Of a stretch of 64,000 nt of DNA, positions 22,903 through 34,354 are shown piece after piece (position 1 is the first letter of the stretch; each line of letters begins with the position of its first letter). The position numbers and the translations under genes were made by a program. Below the pieces are notes generated by a model. The model was given only the letters and a program-made list of their open reading frames with translations. It was not told the origin of the DNA and did no database searches. Location: positions 111,774,004 to 111,838,003 of the forward strand of contig CP136064.1 of NCBI GenBank assembly GCA_032622095.1, given 5' to 3'. This stretch comes from Siphonodentalium dalli (Eukaryota; Mollusca; Scaphopoda; Gadilida; Siphonodentaliidae).

Positions 22903-23940
22903 AGCGAATGGGCAACGCTGAAATAATATCTTTAAACGCTGATCATATGATAATCAGCACAAATACGTGGATGGTATTGTAAGATATTTTAAACAAAAAG
23001 ATACTTAGAACGGAATAATGTGCATTGTATGGTAGCATATTCGAGTTGTAAAGTGCTGACTAAAGGAAGTTGAACAAAATGGTCTACTAAGAAACCGGCT
23101 TGGTAGCAGCATGAATATATTTTTCGCATTAAATTTTAATGCACGATGCATATATTCATTTCATTATTGTAATTATGAAAATACAAATAAATATAATCAA
23201 ATTTAATCAAATCTTGCCTCCAAGATCCTCCACTTCCTGCGCATTCTTGGTGCTCATTCGGCTGCGTCGCCAACACTCCCCAGTATGCCTACATTTATAT
23301 GTCCTATTAGATGTCTCACAAAACCCAGAAGTTCTCTCTCTAAATACGGAGAAAAGAACCCTCGAAATAGAGATAATTCGGAATAGTTAACATTCGGGAT
23401 AGCGAACCATCGGAATAGCGAACCGTCGGAATAGAACCTTTAGACATGACCCCCACCCACACACCTTTTCATGTTAGCGCTTCTGGCTTAAATTTGTGTA
23501 CAAATATGATCATCTTAAAGTGGCGTGAAACACTCCATTGAGGTGTTCAGAACGGAATAACAAAGAACCATGATAATAGTTAGCTATTTTAATAAACTTG
23601 ATAATAAACGAGTTACATGCTGTGTCTTTTGTTGGCGGAATGATTGTCGTAATGTTTATGTCCAACAAATCATCCCGAATAAAGTAGGAAATATAGTTCA
23701 AGCCTTATGCCTTATGCTTATGGCACAGACGATGTGGTTGAATTTTCGATAATCTCAGTTGATTGCTACATTATTTCAGTGCTTGGAGATAGTGTTTGGT
23801 TTCTAAGTTATCGGGTTTTCCCCCACTGAAGTACGCCCATAATCCGACGAATCCTACATGTGAGTCTAAATAGGCTGGATCTAATAATAGTTGGTGCTCG
23901 AATTAATTTAGAAAATAAGACCACATCACATTATTTTCAG
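22903..23940. other. Non-coding, partly a diverged copy of the TSP1-gene intron unit
   Basis: GTCGGAATAGAACC, GGTGTTCAGAACGGAATAAC and the GAGTTACATGCTG...GTTGGCGGAATGATTG tract (23410-23660) match intron sequence near 25700-25870 and 26590-26640. This is therefore an older member of the segmental duplication series. No coding exon is visible before 23941. Confidence 0.5.
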
Positions 23941-23981
23941 TTAATGGTGGGTGGACTGACTGGGTTGACTCCAGTAGCTGC
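23941..23981 (+). pseudogene. Truncated TSP1 pseudo-exon
   Basis: After a good acceptor (TTATTTTCAG) the sequence TTAATGGTGGGTGGACTGAC matches the start of the TSP1 exons and would encode VNGGWTDWVDSSSC. It then breaks off at CAGTAGCTGC and continues as CTGATTAATGGGATCATTTC, which elsewhere (25188) is intron sequence. The exon thus lost its last ~130 nt and its donor site, most simply by an unequal exchange or deletion between repeated units. Confidence 0.7.
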
Positions 23982-24150
23982 CTGATTAATGGGATCATTT
24001 CACAGTTACCTAGGTTCATTTCGGAAGCCAAAAGAAATGCGTTTCATTCTATTTTCAACTACTCGTAACATTGTGAATCTGAATCGGAGAATAACTGAAT
24101 GTTTCTCGAATTCGTTTAGAAAATAATACCACAGTATATCTTATTTTCAG

Positions 24151-24321
24151 TCAATGGTGGGTGGTCTGACTGGGTTGACTACAGTAGCTGCTCCGCATCG
24201 TGCGGAGGGGGAACCAAGACACAGAGGCGCACGTGCACGACTCCGGTACCTATCAACGGAGGTCAAGACTGTGACGGAGACACTACTCAACACGTTTCAT
24301 GCAAGGAGGACCCGTGTCCAG
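24151..24321 (+). CDS. TSP1-domain exon 1 of a secreted multi-TSP1 protein
   Basis: A complete 171-nt, phase 1-1 exon between TTATTTTCAG and G|GTTGAGTATT. With the G from the preceding donor it reads VNGGWSDWVDYSSCSASCGG, then GTKTQRRTC...CDGDTTQHVSCKEDPCPG. It has six Cys, a WxxW tryptophan pair that fits C-mannosylation, and a CSASCGG O-fucosylation-type motif, all hallmarks of thrombospondin type-1 repeats acting outside the cell in adhesion or matrix binding. The phase 1-1 border is typical of shuffled extracellular modules. It is the first intact exon of the array, and its upstream partner is not in view. The parent family (hemicentin-like, coadhesin-like, ADAMTS-like) cannot be settled from these domains. 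Confidence 0.9.
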
Positions 24322-25360
24322 GTTGAGTATTTGATAACACATGCCCTATCCGATTCAACACCATGGGACTACTAGGTGTGCATATCTATATTAATTGCCC
24401 ATACTCGAAAAATGACTAAGTCGAACTTATGCATGGGTCCATTCATGATAGGTTTTTTTATTATCAGATATCGACTTTTGAAATGGGTTGTTTCGTCAAC
24501 TTGAACTTTTTGTCAGACACCAAAGGAATATCCATGATAAAGAGCGTAATGCTTCCGTTGTCCATGCTGTACCTCGAAATATTAAAGAGCTTTCATAATA
24601 CGCTTATTCTGATAGCATTGTGCCGGATGACCATGTAGGTCTACACGGTGCATGTGTGTTGCAAATGATGTTGATTGTAATTATAATATTTTTTTAAATT
24701 ATAGGATAAGTGGAAGATTGACAAATGACCGAATTACATGCATGCATTATCACATTAGGCCTATATTTCTTATTTTAAAATTTGACACCCCAAAATGACA
24801 CCCCAACACACCATCGTATAGCGTATCCATGTAACTCCATTTGCAACCCCCTAACATTGGGTTGAACTTTTGCAACTGCATGGTACCTCAAGCTTTCCAA
24901 CTGCTGGAAAATTCATGCTTGGCCTCCCAAAAAGTGGGAATATCCAACTGGCGGTCATTTCAGTCCAATAAATTGACTGCAATTAGAAAAGTGTCCGACA
25001 CTTTGTCTAAAAACAACAAATTTCATACTAAATTCTGATTTAAAAATCAAACTAGGAGAACAACTTGAACCTGCATTAATTTTGGTCTGACATTTCCAAA
25101 CAATGATAAATTTCCAACTTTTGAAAGATTTTCCCAAAGTTAGGAGGAGACCCCAACCACATCACCCGATTGGTTATCACGACGAACTGATTAATAGGCC
25201 CATTTCACAGTTACCTAGGTTCATTTAGGAAGCCAAAAGAAATGCGTTTCATTCTATTTTCAACTACTCGTATCGTAACATTGTGAATCTGAATCTGAGT
25301 ATAACTGAATGTTTCTCGAATTCGTTTAGAAAATAATACCACAGTATATCTTATTTTCAG

Positions 25361-25531
25361 TCAATGGTGGGTGGTCTGACTGGGTTGACCCCAGTAACTG
25401 CTCCGTATCGTGCGGAGGGGGAACCAAGACACAGATCCGCACGTGCACGAATCCGGTACCTATCAACGGAGGTCAAGACTGTGACGGAGGCACTACTCAA
25501 CAAGTGTCCTGCAAGGATGACCCGTGTCCAG
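25361..25531 (+). CDS. TSP1-domain exon 2
   Basis: 171 nt, acceptor TTATTTTCAG and donor G|GTTGAGTATT, phase 1-1. Encodes VNGGWSDWVDPSNCSVSCGG, then GTKTQIRTCTNPVPINGGQD, then CDGGTTQQVSCKDDPCPG. The upstream intron (from about 25190) is nearly the same as that of exon 1, including CGAATTCGTTTAGAAAATAA, so exon and intron were duplicated together. Frame and Cys pattern are intact, so it is probably functional. Confidence 0.92.
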
Positions 25532-25599
25532 GTTGAGTATTTGATAAGAAGTTATTAGCATGTCGCCGTCTTGAGGTTAATCTTTCTTAAGGATGCGAT

Positions 25600-27700
25600 T
25601 TTTCTTCATGTACAACATTTACAACATGTATGTAGTTCCTTGCATAGATGTCTCACAAAAGCGCAGGCGTTCCCTCTTATTTCTTTCAGAATAAAGAGTA
25701 TTCGATATAAAGAACCTTCAGAATAGAAAACACTGAAGTGTTCCGAACGGAATAACACAGAAGCATACCAAAATAAGTTATTTTCATATATTTTATATTA
25801 TAATAGGCAGAAAGCAGCGTCATTGTTATACACGGATTACATGCAGTAACTATTGTTGGTGTAATCATTGCCGTAATGTTGATGCCCACCATGTCTTTAA
25901 TTGTCTACTTTCGCTGTTGATTTTAAACGCCGTTGTCCGCATTAGGCAAGTACGATTATTTCTCTCGACGTTAATAAACACTACTTATAAACCATGGTGC
26001 ATATGGCGGGACTGGGTTTAACACATAAATGACGAATGCGTCACTTAGACCTGTGATCTCGGGAGTAAACTACGGTTTATCTGTCAAACGGTGATTTAAA
26101 CCAAGATATTGTATGTTGGGCAACTATGTGCATACATGTACGAACATGTTTAAACTGGCGATGACGAATGGGACATGTGAGTCTAAATGTGCTGGCTATA
26201 CTTGGCGCTCAAATTAGTTTCGAAATTAAGACAAAATCACATTATATCCAGTTAATGGTGGGTGGACTGACTGGGCTGACCCCAGTAGCTGCTCCGTATC
26301 GTGCGGAGGGGGAACCAAGACACAGATACGCACGTGCACGAATCCGGTACCTATCAACGGAGGTCAAGACTGTGCCGGAAACACTACTCAACAAGTTTCC
26401 TGCAAGGAGGAGCCGTGTCCAGGTTGAGTATTTGATAATAAGTTATTAGCATTTCGCCGTCTTGAGGTTAACTTCTTTATGATGCGAGTTTTCTTCATGT
26501 ACAACATTTACAACATTTAGTTCCTTTTATAGATGTCACACAAAAGCGCAGACGTTTTCCCCTAATACTTTCCGAATAAAGAGTCTTCGATAAAAGAACC
26601 TTCAGAATAGAGAACACTGAAGAGTTCCGAACGGAATAACAAAGAACCATGCCAAACAACAATTAATTTCATATATTTTATATTAAAATCAGGGGGGGGC
26701 TGAAAAAACTGCAGACACAGGGTGGAAAAAACTGTTTTCTTCGGTTTGGGTACCCCCACCCCCCCCAAAAAAACAGCAAAAACTGCAGTTTTTTTCCACT
26801 GACCATTTGCCCCCCCCCCCCCAGAAAAATCAAATCTATACCCCAGCCGGACAAGAACTCGGTTTGACCGGAAACCGAAAAAAAACACCGGAGCATACAA
26901 TTCACGAGAAGGTGCTTGGTAACTTAGTTTAGATTATTATGACTAAAATGGTCATTGTCTACCAGTAGAACGCAGATTTGTACCTCGTGATGTCATGACA
27001 TGTACAAACATGTATATTGGTGATCGCAACGCTATGTATGCACTTTAAAAAATGACAACTAGTCATTACCTCGACTTTGAAAAAGATGCAAATGAGATGA
27101 GTGAGATACCAGCATATAACTGTTTTCTGATACCATTGGAGGAGAAATTGTTTAATTTGCCAGATAAGCGATCGCAGGGTAGAATTCTGGTAGACTGGTA
27201 GACACTGACATAGTCGGCAGTATTAAGAGGGTTAATGGGGTCAATATCACATGTAAACCAAGACAGTGGTTATCCAAAATTGTTTTATGTGGATTGTACT
27301 ACTCATGCATATATGATTTGGATATTAAGGTTAATCCATATTCTATAAAATGAGAGAAAATTGAAGTTGTGAGTCTGAAAATAAATATTTGGAAACAAAT
27401 TACATGCAAATTTTTTCCGACAACCCCCCCTAAATGAATAAGGAAAAAATTTACGTGTAAATTTTTTACGCCTAGGTACCCCCCCCCCCCCACCCCGGTA
27501 CGTTGTATCCCGCAGTTTTTTTCCGCCCCCCCCCCTGTTAAAATAGGCAGCGTCATTGTTATACACGGATTACATGCAGTTCCTATTGTTGGCGGAATCA
27601 TTGCGGTAATGTTGATGCCCACCATATCTTTAATTGTCTAGTTTCGCTTGTGATTTTAAACGCCGATGTCCGCATTAGGCATGCAAGTACGATTATTTCG
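25600..27700. repeat. Duplicated intron tracts between TSP1 exons
   Basis: CAGCGTCATTGTTATACACG and the following ~100 bp occur at ~25812 and ~27547. GAATAGAGAACACTGAAG/GTTCCGAACGGAATAAC tracts occur at ~25725 and ~26610. The copy after exon 3 is interrupted by low-complexity poly-G/poly-C rich DNA (26690-26900 and 27420-27540). This shows duplication of whole exon-plus-intron blocks. Confidence 0.75.
26252..26422 (+). CDS. TSP1-domain exon 3
   Basis: 171 nt, acceptor TTATATCCAG and donor G|GTTGAGTATT, phase 1-1. Encodes VNGGWTDWADPSSCSVSCGG, then GTKTQIRTCTNPVPINGGQD, then CAGNTTQQVSCKEEPCPG. The domain is very close to exon 2. It contains an N-glycosylation sequon (NTT) shared with exon 5. 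Flanking intron sequence (GCATTTCGCCGTCTTGAGGT) repeats that after exon 2. Confidence 0.92.
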
Positions 27701-27983
27701 CTCGACGATATATAAACACTACTTATAAACCATGGTGTATCTGGCGGGACTGTGTTTAAACCAGAAATGACGAATGCGTCACTTTGACCTATGGTCTAGG
27801 GAGTAATCTACGGTTTGTCTGTCAAACGGTGATTTAAACCAAGAGATTGTATGTAACTATGTGCATACATGTCCAACCAGGTTTAAACTGTTGATGACGA
27901 ATCGGACCTGTGAGTCTAAATGGGCTAGCTATAGTTGGCGCTCAAATTATTTTCGAAATAAAGACCACATCGGAATATTTCAG

Positions 27984-28154
27984 TCAATGGTGTTTGGTCT
28001 GACTGGGATGATTCCAGTAGCTGCTCCGTATCGTGCGGAGGGGGAACCAAGAATCAATCGCGCACGTGCACGAATCCGCCACCAAGCTTCGGTGGAAATG
28101 ACTGTGGCGACGACACTACTCAACAAGTTTCCTGCAAGGATAACCCGTGTCCAG
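27984..28154 (+). CDS. TSP1-domain exon 4
   Basis: 171 nt, acceptor ATATTTCAG and donor G|GTTGAGTATT, phase 1-1. Encodes VNGVWSDWDDSSSCSVSCGG, then GTKNQSRTCTNPPPSFGGND, then CGDDTTQQVSCKDNPCPG. The PPPSFGGND segment, shared with exon 5, separates exons 4-5 from exons 1-3 (PVPINGGQD), so there are two subfamilies in the array. Its downstream intron is duplicated after exon 5 as well. Confidence 0.92.
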
Positions 28155-28712
28155 GTTGAGTATTTGATAACTTATTATCATTTAGGTGTCCTGAGATGTG
28201 ATCTTCTTTCAGGACAACATTTACAACAAAACGTGTCACCATTAAACTAGTTTGGAAGAAACGTTTGTCAAATTATTATAATAAAAAAAAAACAAGCAAA
28301 TGTACACTTTACAGCACAATGTTGTGTCATACATATATTCGTGTTGAAAACCCAACCAAGTACACCACAAGTAAGCTAAACCGCTCATGTATCTGCGTCT
28401 TAGGTACAATGAGCCCCCCCCCCCCCCCCACCGTACCAGAGAACTATTTCGCGTCTCCATTTCGCGTCACTGGAACAATTGCATAGAGCTTATTAACCAG
28501 ACGCAATTCATTTCTATTTCGTTAGGGGCGTTCAGTTCATATCCACACGAACATTACGCGAAAGTACAGTAAAATAGTTACTGTTCTTCTAGATACAACG
28601 ATATTAATACATTGTTCGAGTTTCTTGTCTTTGTAACTTTTTTCCTGTGGTAATTTTTCGATAAAATAATGGAATCAACTGCTACTGGAATTGTTATTGA
28701 TGTGCTAGAACT

Positions 28713-29220
28713 GAATTTAAGGGACAGACGCACGTTTTGCAAGAATGCAGCTAATAATTGCAATAATTTTTCTACAAATAATTTCACATAGCATCATCTG
28801 CATTGTATATATAGAATCGGAGCAATTATTGAGAGTCGACAAAGACAATGGATTTTAATACATTTGAGAGGTTGAAAATTAGATTATATTTGTTGTCCCT
28901 TTCGACACCAAGAACTGCTGAAATAATTAAAATATGCACACAATGATCCAATCACCATATTGTCTTGAATTTAAGGGACAGACGCACGTTTTACAAGAAG
29001 CAGCCAATAATTGCAATAACTTTTCTACAAGAATTACACATAGCATCATCTGCATTGAATATTTAGAATCGGAGCAATTATTAAGAGTCGACAAGTCAAT
29101 GGATTTTAATACATTTGAGAGGTTGCAAATTAGATTTTATTTGTTGTCCCTTTCGACACCAAGAACTGCTAAAATAATTAAAAGTTGCACACAATAATCC
29201 AATCACCAAATTGTCTTGTC
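28713..29220. repeat. ~254-bp tandem duplication in the intron after exon 4
   Basis: GAATTTAAGGGACAGACGCA occurs at 28713 and 28967, and the remainder (GGATTTTAATACATTTGAGA, CTTTCGACACCAAGAACTGC) repeats in step. A single diverged copy lies after exon 5 (~30820-31020). Confidence 0.75.
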
Positions 29221-29924
29221 TTTATAAGAGGAGGCTTCATTTGTATCATAATGTTGAATTACACTTTTAATGCATAATATAACATCATACTCCCATATAT
29301 TATAATGAAGAATAGATCCGTCACAAATATTTCAGCTCAATAAAACAAATATTGCTATGCAGTGTGGTCCGCTGAAGCAGAGAGCAATCAACTGGAATCA
29401 GGCCACAGTGTTAAGAGTATGGTGGTCAGCTTTAGGTTATGTACAATGACCTGAACTCATCTCAGCCCAATTTTGCATTGAGCAATAGGCCTGACAAGAA
29501 CATTCTAAAATATGAAGAAATATTTTATGTGTAGTTGCATTTCTGAATGAAAATATTCATTAAATCTTACGAGTCAAGAATAAAAAAGTCTCCTCTCACG
29601 AACTTCATATATCATATCTTGCATATATGAACTACACTTTTGAAAAAAAAACTTTTGAAAAAAAACTAATATATTTTACACAAGTTCTTGTTACCTGAAA
29701 ACAGAGATTTAAAAAACAATTCACCGTACCATAGGAGGTGGCAACGTCATTGTCCCAGGCATGTATATGGGGCAATGCTCGGAATTTCTCGGAGACAAGT
29801 ACGTACAACATGCAGCTGTGCCAAAAGTCTACAATAAACCTAATACAGTTATACCTTAAAATGTGCATGAAGTGTCCTAAGTGCAACGTCGGAATACAGC
29901 GGCCATTTGAGCTTCCTTTTTGTG

Positions 29925-30008
29925 TCGCTTCGGTGGCCGTGTGGTATTGACGTCGGCCTTTCAGACGCAAGGCGCGCTAGCCGTCACGGGCCGGGGTTCG
30001 AATCCCAC
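29925..30008 (+). ncRNA. tRNA-like sequence, probable SINE head or tRNA pseudogene
   Basis: An A-box-like TGGCCGTGTGG (29933-29943) and a perfect B box GGTTCGAATCC (29995-30005) are about 50 bp apart, as in tRNA genes. A possible acceptor pairing exists between CTTCGGTGG and CCACCCAA. No clear anticodon arm could be verified by eye, and no 3' run of T follows closely. It lies in the intron before TSP1 exon 5. Confidence 0.4.
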
Positions 30009-30109
30009 CCAATAAAAACAATGTGCATTGTCTCAAAAACTCATGCAGCTTCTATACATAAATTATTCAACGTAATTTCGAAAGTAAGACGACTTCATGT
30101 TATTTTTAG

Positions 30110-30280
30110 TCAATGGTGTGTGGACTAACTGGGCAGACTCCAGTAGCTGCTCCGTATCGTGCGGAGGGGGAACCAAGACACAGATGCGCGAGTGCAAGAA
30201 TCCGCCACCTAGCTTCGGTGGAAATGACTGTGGCGGAAACACTACTCAACAAGTGTCCTGCAAGGAGGACCCGTGTCCAG
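30110..30280 (+). CDS. TSP1-domain exon 5
   Basis: 171 nt, acceptor TATTTTTAG and donor G|GTTGAGTATT, phase 1-1. Encodes VNGVWTNWADSSSCSVSCGG, then GTKTQMRECKNPPPSFGGND, then CGGNTTQQVSCKEDPCPG. Same subfamily as exon 4. About 100 bp upstream in the intron is a tRNA-like or SINE-like sequence; about 880 bp downstream is a TTAA-flanked MITE. Confidence 0.93.
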
Positions 30281-31164
30281 GTTGAGTATTTTATAATTTA
30301 TTATCAGTCAGGTGTCCTGAGATGTGATCTTCTTTCAGGACAACATTTACAACAAAACATGTCGTCATGAAACTAGTTTGGAAGAAACGTTTGTGAAATT
30401 AGTATAACAAAAAATCTATACATAAGCAGCACAATGTTGTCATACATAATCGACTTGAAAACTCAACCAAGTATACAACAAGTCGATATTTGTAAGCTAG
30501 ACCGTTCATGTCTCCGCGTGTTTTGTACAATCAGCCGCCGCTGTATCAGATATCTATTTCACGTCTGCATGACAATCCTACATCGTCAGTGGAACACTTG
30601 CATAGAGCTTACTAACCCAACGCAATTAATTTCTATTTCGTTAGGGGCGTGCAGCTCATGCTCATATCAACATTATACCAAAGTACAGCGATAAAGTTAC
30701 TGTTCTTCTTGATACAACGATATGAATACATTGTAATAGTTTCCTGTCTCTGTAATTTTTTTCCTGTTGTAATATTTCTATAAAATAATGGAACCAACTG
30801 CTACAGGAATTGTTTTAGACCTGAATTGGAGGGGAAAACTCACTTTTGCATAACTCCAGCCAATAATTGCAATAAATTTTCAGCAAATAATTTCTTGGGA
30901 TCTATATGGCGAAAAATCTGAAATTCACATATAATCTTCATTGTATATAGAATCGGAGCAATACTTAAAGGACGACAATAACAATGGATTTTAATACATT
31001 TGAGAGGTTGAACATTATTCTATTTGTCTTGTCTCTGCAAGAAGAGGCTTCATTTGTATTATAATGTTAAGATAATTTTTCCAGCTCAATGCAAACCACT
31101 GTTGATATGCACTGTTGTCCACTGAAACAGAGTGCAATCAACTGGAATTAGGACACAGTGTTAA

Positions 31165-31531
31165 CCCTTTACCCAACAGAAGGGCCCTGTGCCAATGCAT
31201 TCTCTTATATATGCGAGTCGACCATAGGTCGCCTCGCATATATAAGAGAATGCATTGGCTTAACACATTAAAAATTATAAAATTGTTAAAGAATGTAAGA
31301 ATTTTTGTTTGTTAGCCAATACATTCTCTTATATATGCGAGGCGACCTATGGTCGACTCGCATATATAAGAGAATGCATTGCACAGGGCATAACTGTAAC
31401 CATCACAATGTGGTCAATGAGCCGGTTCCAATGATACCCATATTTGTATGGTTCTATTGAGACAGACCGAAGATATTTTAGGCTGTTGAAGCTTTATTTG
31501 GGCGTTTTTGGCCGGTTTGTTGGGTAAAGGG
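31165..31531. mobile_element. TTAA-flanked (piggyBac-like) MITE with two large palindromes
   Basis: TTAA (31161-31164 and 31532-31535) flanks an element beginning CCCTTTACCCAACA and ending TGTTGGGTAAAGGG. The paralogous intron at 29401-29430 reads CACAGTGTTAAGAGTATGG with a single TTAA, an empty site. CCC...GGG termini at TTAA are the piggyBac signature. The interior has near-perfect palindromes at ~31190-31258 and ~31316-31380 built on CATTCTCTTATATATGCGAG and its complement. Confidence 0.8.
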
Positions 31532-31539
31532 TTAATATA

Positions 31540-33895
31540 CATGGTGGTCAGCTTTAACTTGGTTATAAACTCATAACCAGAACTCATCTCAATTCAATTT
31601 TGCATTGTTCACATAGGCCTTACATGAACATTCTAAAATATAGAAGAATATTTATGGATAGCTTCCTTTATGAATGAAAATATTCATTGAATGTCACGAG
31701 TGAAGAATAAATAAGTCTCCTCTCATGATCTTCAGATATGATACTGTGCAAATATTAACTTCACTTTGAAAACAAAATTCATTAACAAGCTCTTGTTACC
31801 TCAAAACAGTGAAATAAAAATAATCATACAATAAAAGTAATGTAAATGACATTACAATTCCCATCGGGTTGATGGTTGATGTGTCTCAATTATCGCTTGT
31901 ACCAAATTTCAAAAATAAATTCTTAACAGATTTGTACAAAATTCATTTTGAAATATCATTCTAACTCGTCTGAATGAACTTGAGGGGGCTGCGTTCACCA
32001 TAAGTTAAGAATAGGGACATATAACACTGGAATACATGAAAATGGTGTCTTGTTACATCTGATCAACGTGAATCCATTAATGCACATGGACTATGCTAGG
32101 CTACACATGTGATATATTGTTGTTGCGTTGAGAGATTACATGATTGTACATAGCAGATCAAATGGTTCTTATAAGATGTTAAGCATCCAGCTGGTTACTA
32201 CTTGGTGACTGTCTGGGTAATGTTAGGGCCCACAATCACCGTAGGGCAAGGATGGGAATATCATTCAGAAGGGCATTTTACACAATAACAATATCTGAAT
32301 ATTGTCCAGAATATCGACACAAATTACGAATTAGTAATCATAACTTGGAAAGGGGTCATCAAATATACATATGCAGACATTTAATTATTCATGCGCTTGC
32401 CCAAGGAAATTCGAGTTTGGGTGCTTACAAATGATTCACTGGGAATCAAATAGCTAGCTCGGTTTTCCAGACGCTAAGTTAATGACTACACAGTTTACAA
32501 ACGTGAATACGAAAACAGCTAACAATAACACTAAATTATCACATTCATGTACGTTGTGGATTGATTCTAGCTCCATCTATTGCATTTGTGAAAAACGTAT
32601 GGTCCATACAACTGTCATGTAATTTATTGGATGCTAAATAACGTTATATAACGTAGTATGCCAGTGGGAAAAAATATAACGGGAGTATCACAAGAACCAT
32701 AAAACTGACTCAGTTGTGAGTAGATGTTCATTCTCTGTCCCCGTATTGCTGTTATTGTCTTATCACGTATATAAGGTATCCTGTGAATCCACAAAGATGT
32801 CATTTCTAATGATCTCAAAATCCATGTGGTCGGTACTCAAATGTCTGAATGTTTTGTTTGCGTCTAGTGTCCGTAAATTTGTTCTTGGCACCACTTGTAT
32901 GTCAAAGTTATCGAAATATATCGGACGTTTTCATATGTATACAAATAAATCCTTCTTGTATATTTTAAAACTGTCTTATCAGCCAGTTAATGGACTTGCG
33001 ACTGGACAGTATGAACTAAAACTAAAAGGTTTCGCCCCGAGTGTGCTCTTTTTCGACAGTTGCACTAGATAAGTACTTTAGCTTTTCGATGAATTCATAA
33101 GTTGAACAGGTATAGCTTCAATTTGGAAGATCTGAATTCATATTATGTGCTTATTTCACTACTTCAAACTGATATTTGACGACTCTGCCTCTACACCGAT
33201 CTGAATAATGTATCATTAAACTATTATTGTCAAAAATTCAACAACAATGGATGTATCCTTTCTAAAAACACGTGCAACGCAAAAATGTAAACAAACAGTC
33301 AGGCGTGATTCGTCTTGAACAAATCGCCGATAAACAAAACGAGAATGATTTAGCTGACAAGAGTCACTATATTCAATATATAAGATAAAATGATGCTTTG
33401 AGTCGGCAATTTTGATTAAAATTAAATTAATTACCTGCTTTGAGTAACTTTATACAACATACCATCCAATTGGTTTGGGTATACGGCTATACGTGTCCTA
33501 CCAACTCATTGAATCAAATTAAATGTTGTTCCTGCTTCACGGATTGGTGCTATTATTTGCTCAATTTCCATAATTAAAGATGCTCTATCTCTTTTTGGCA
33601 GCGCTTTCAACAACCGCAGAATAAACACACAATACATTCAAGACATGATTCAACTATCACATATGAGATACATCTGAAGTTACACATATTTCACTTAATG
33701 TGTTGCACCAGATTTTAAATGTGTTTCCGTCCTGAAATGGTGCATAATAAATAACTGGAGAAATAATGCATACTGACAGATTATGTTGCCTTTTTATATT
33801 TCTCTGACTCAAAATGAATATATGATACCACAAACTCTATATACAGTTCAGGGAGCATACACTATTTATATAAACTATTTGTAATATATTCAGTA
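31540..33895. other. Large intron between TSP1 exons 5 and 6
   Basis: AT-rich. A 118-codon frame at 32716-33072 starts with a hydrophobic stretch but matches no family I know and lacks splice support, so I do not call it. Apart from the duplicated tract up to ~31800, no repeat is recognised. Confidence 0.4.
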
Positions 33896-33902
33896 AATCC
33901 AG

Positions 33903-34085
33903 TACATGGAGGTTGGTCAGCGTGGACTGAAGGCTCATGTTCAACAACTTGTGATGATGGACAAATAATTCGCACGCGGGAATGTAACAACCCAACGCCG
34001 GATCATGCTGGGGATGACTGCATAGGGAATAAAGAAGAAACAATCACCTGTAACCTGGGGGCATGCGTAATCGATAATCGTCCAC
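33903..34085 (+). CDS. Divergent TSP1-domain exon 6
   Basis: 183 nt (61 codons), acceptor AGTAAATCCAG and donor CCAC|GTAAGTAC, phase 1-1, so the frame continues from exon 5. Encodes VHGGWSAWTEGSCSTTCDDG, then QIIRTRECNNPTPDHAGDDC, then IGNKEETITCNLGACVIDNRP. It has six Cys and the WSAW pair, but CSTTCDDG replaces CSVSCGGG, and there is a four-residue extension after the last Cys. It is clearly older than the tandem set and probably the fixed last TSP1 domain. A weak polypyrimidine tract makes the exact acceptor slightly uncertain. Confidence 0.85.
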
Positions 34086-34105
34086 GTAAGTACATGTACC
34101 ATGGC

Positions 34106-34334
34106 TTAACCCTTTCACGACAGGAGCTGCGCTGGTGCAGCATTAATGTTTCAGTACCATGAAATCTCTTATATATGCGATTACGCATAGGGATCCTCAC
34201 ATGCATATATAGGAGAATGCACTGGCTTTCAAGTTCAATGTCAATATTGTTAGGCCAAGATATTCTCCTATATATATATGTGAGGGTTTTCGCAAAATTT
34301 TAGCAAGCTCCAGTCTTGAAAGTGTTCGTTAATA
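34106..34334. mobile_element. TTAA-flanked MITE, degenerate copy in the intron after exon 6
   Basis: Left end TTAACCCTTTCACGACAGGA with TTAA at 34106-34109. It contains TCTTATATATGCGATTACGC and ATATTCTCCTATATATATAT palindrome halves. The right end near 34321-34334 (CTTGAAAGTGTTCGTTAA) is decayed. It starts only 21 bp after the exon 6 donor site. Confidence 0.55.
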
Positions 34335-34354
34335 ATTGTGGGGAGTATGAAAGG

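Noticed and set aside
24154-26449. Frames reading MVGGLTGLTPVAAPYRAEGE-like peptides over the TSP1 exons
   Set aside because: These are the wrong frame of the exons. The phase-1 frame gives proper six-Cys TSP1 domains with correct splice sites.
32716-33072. 118-codon frame with a hydrophobic start, possible small secreted protein
   Set aside because: No family resemblance, AT-rich intron context, no splice or promoter evidence; length is compatible with chance.
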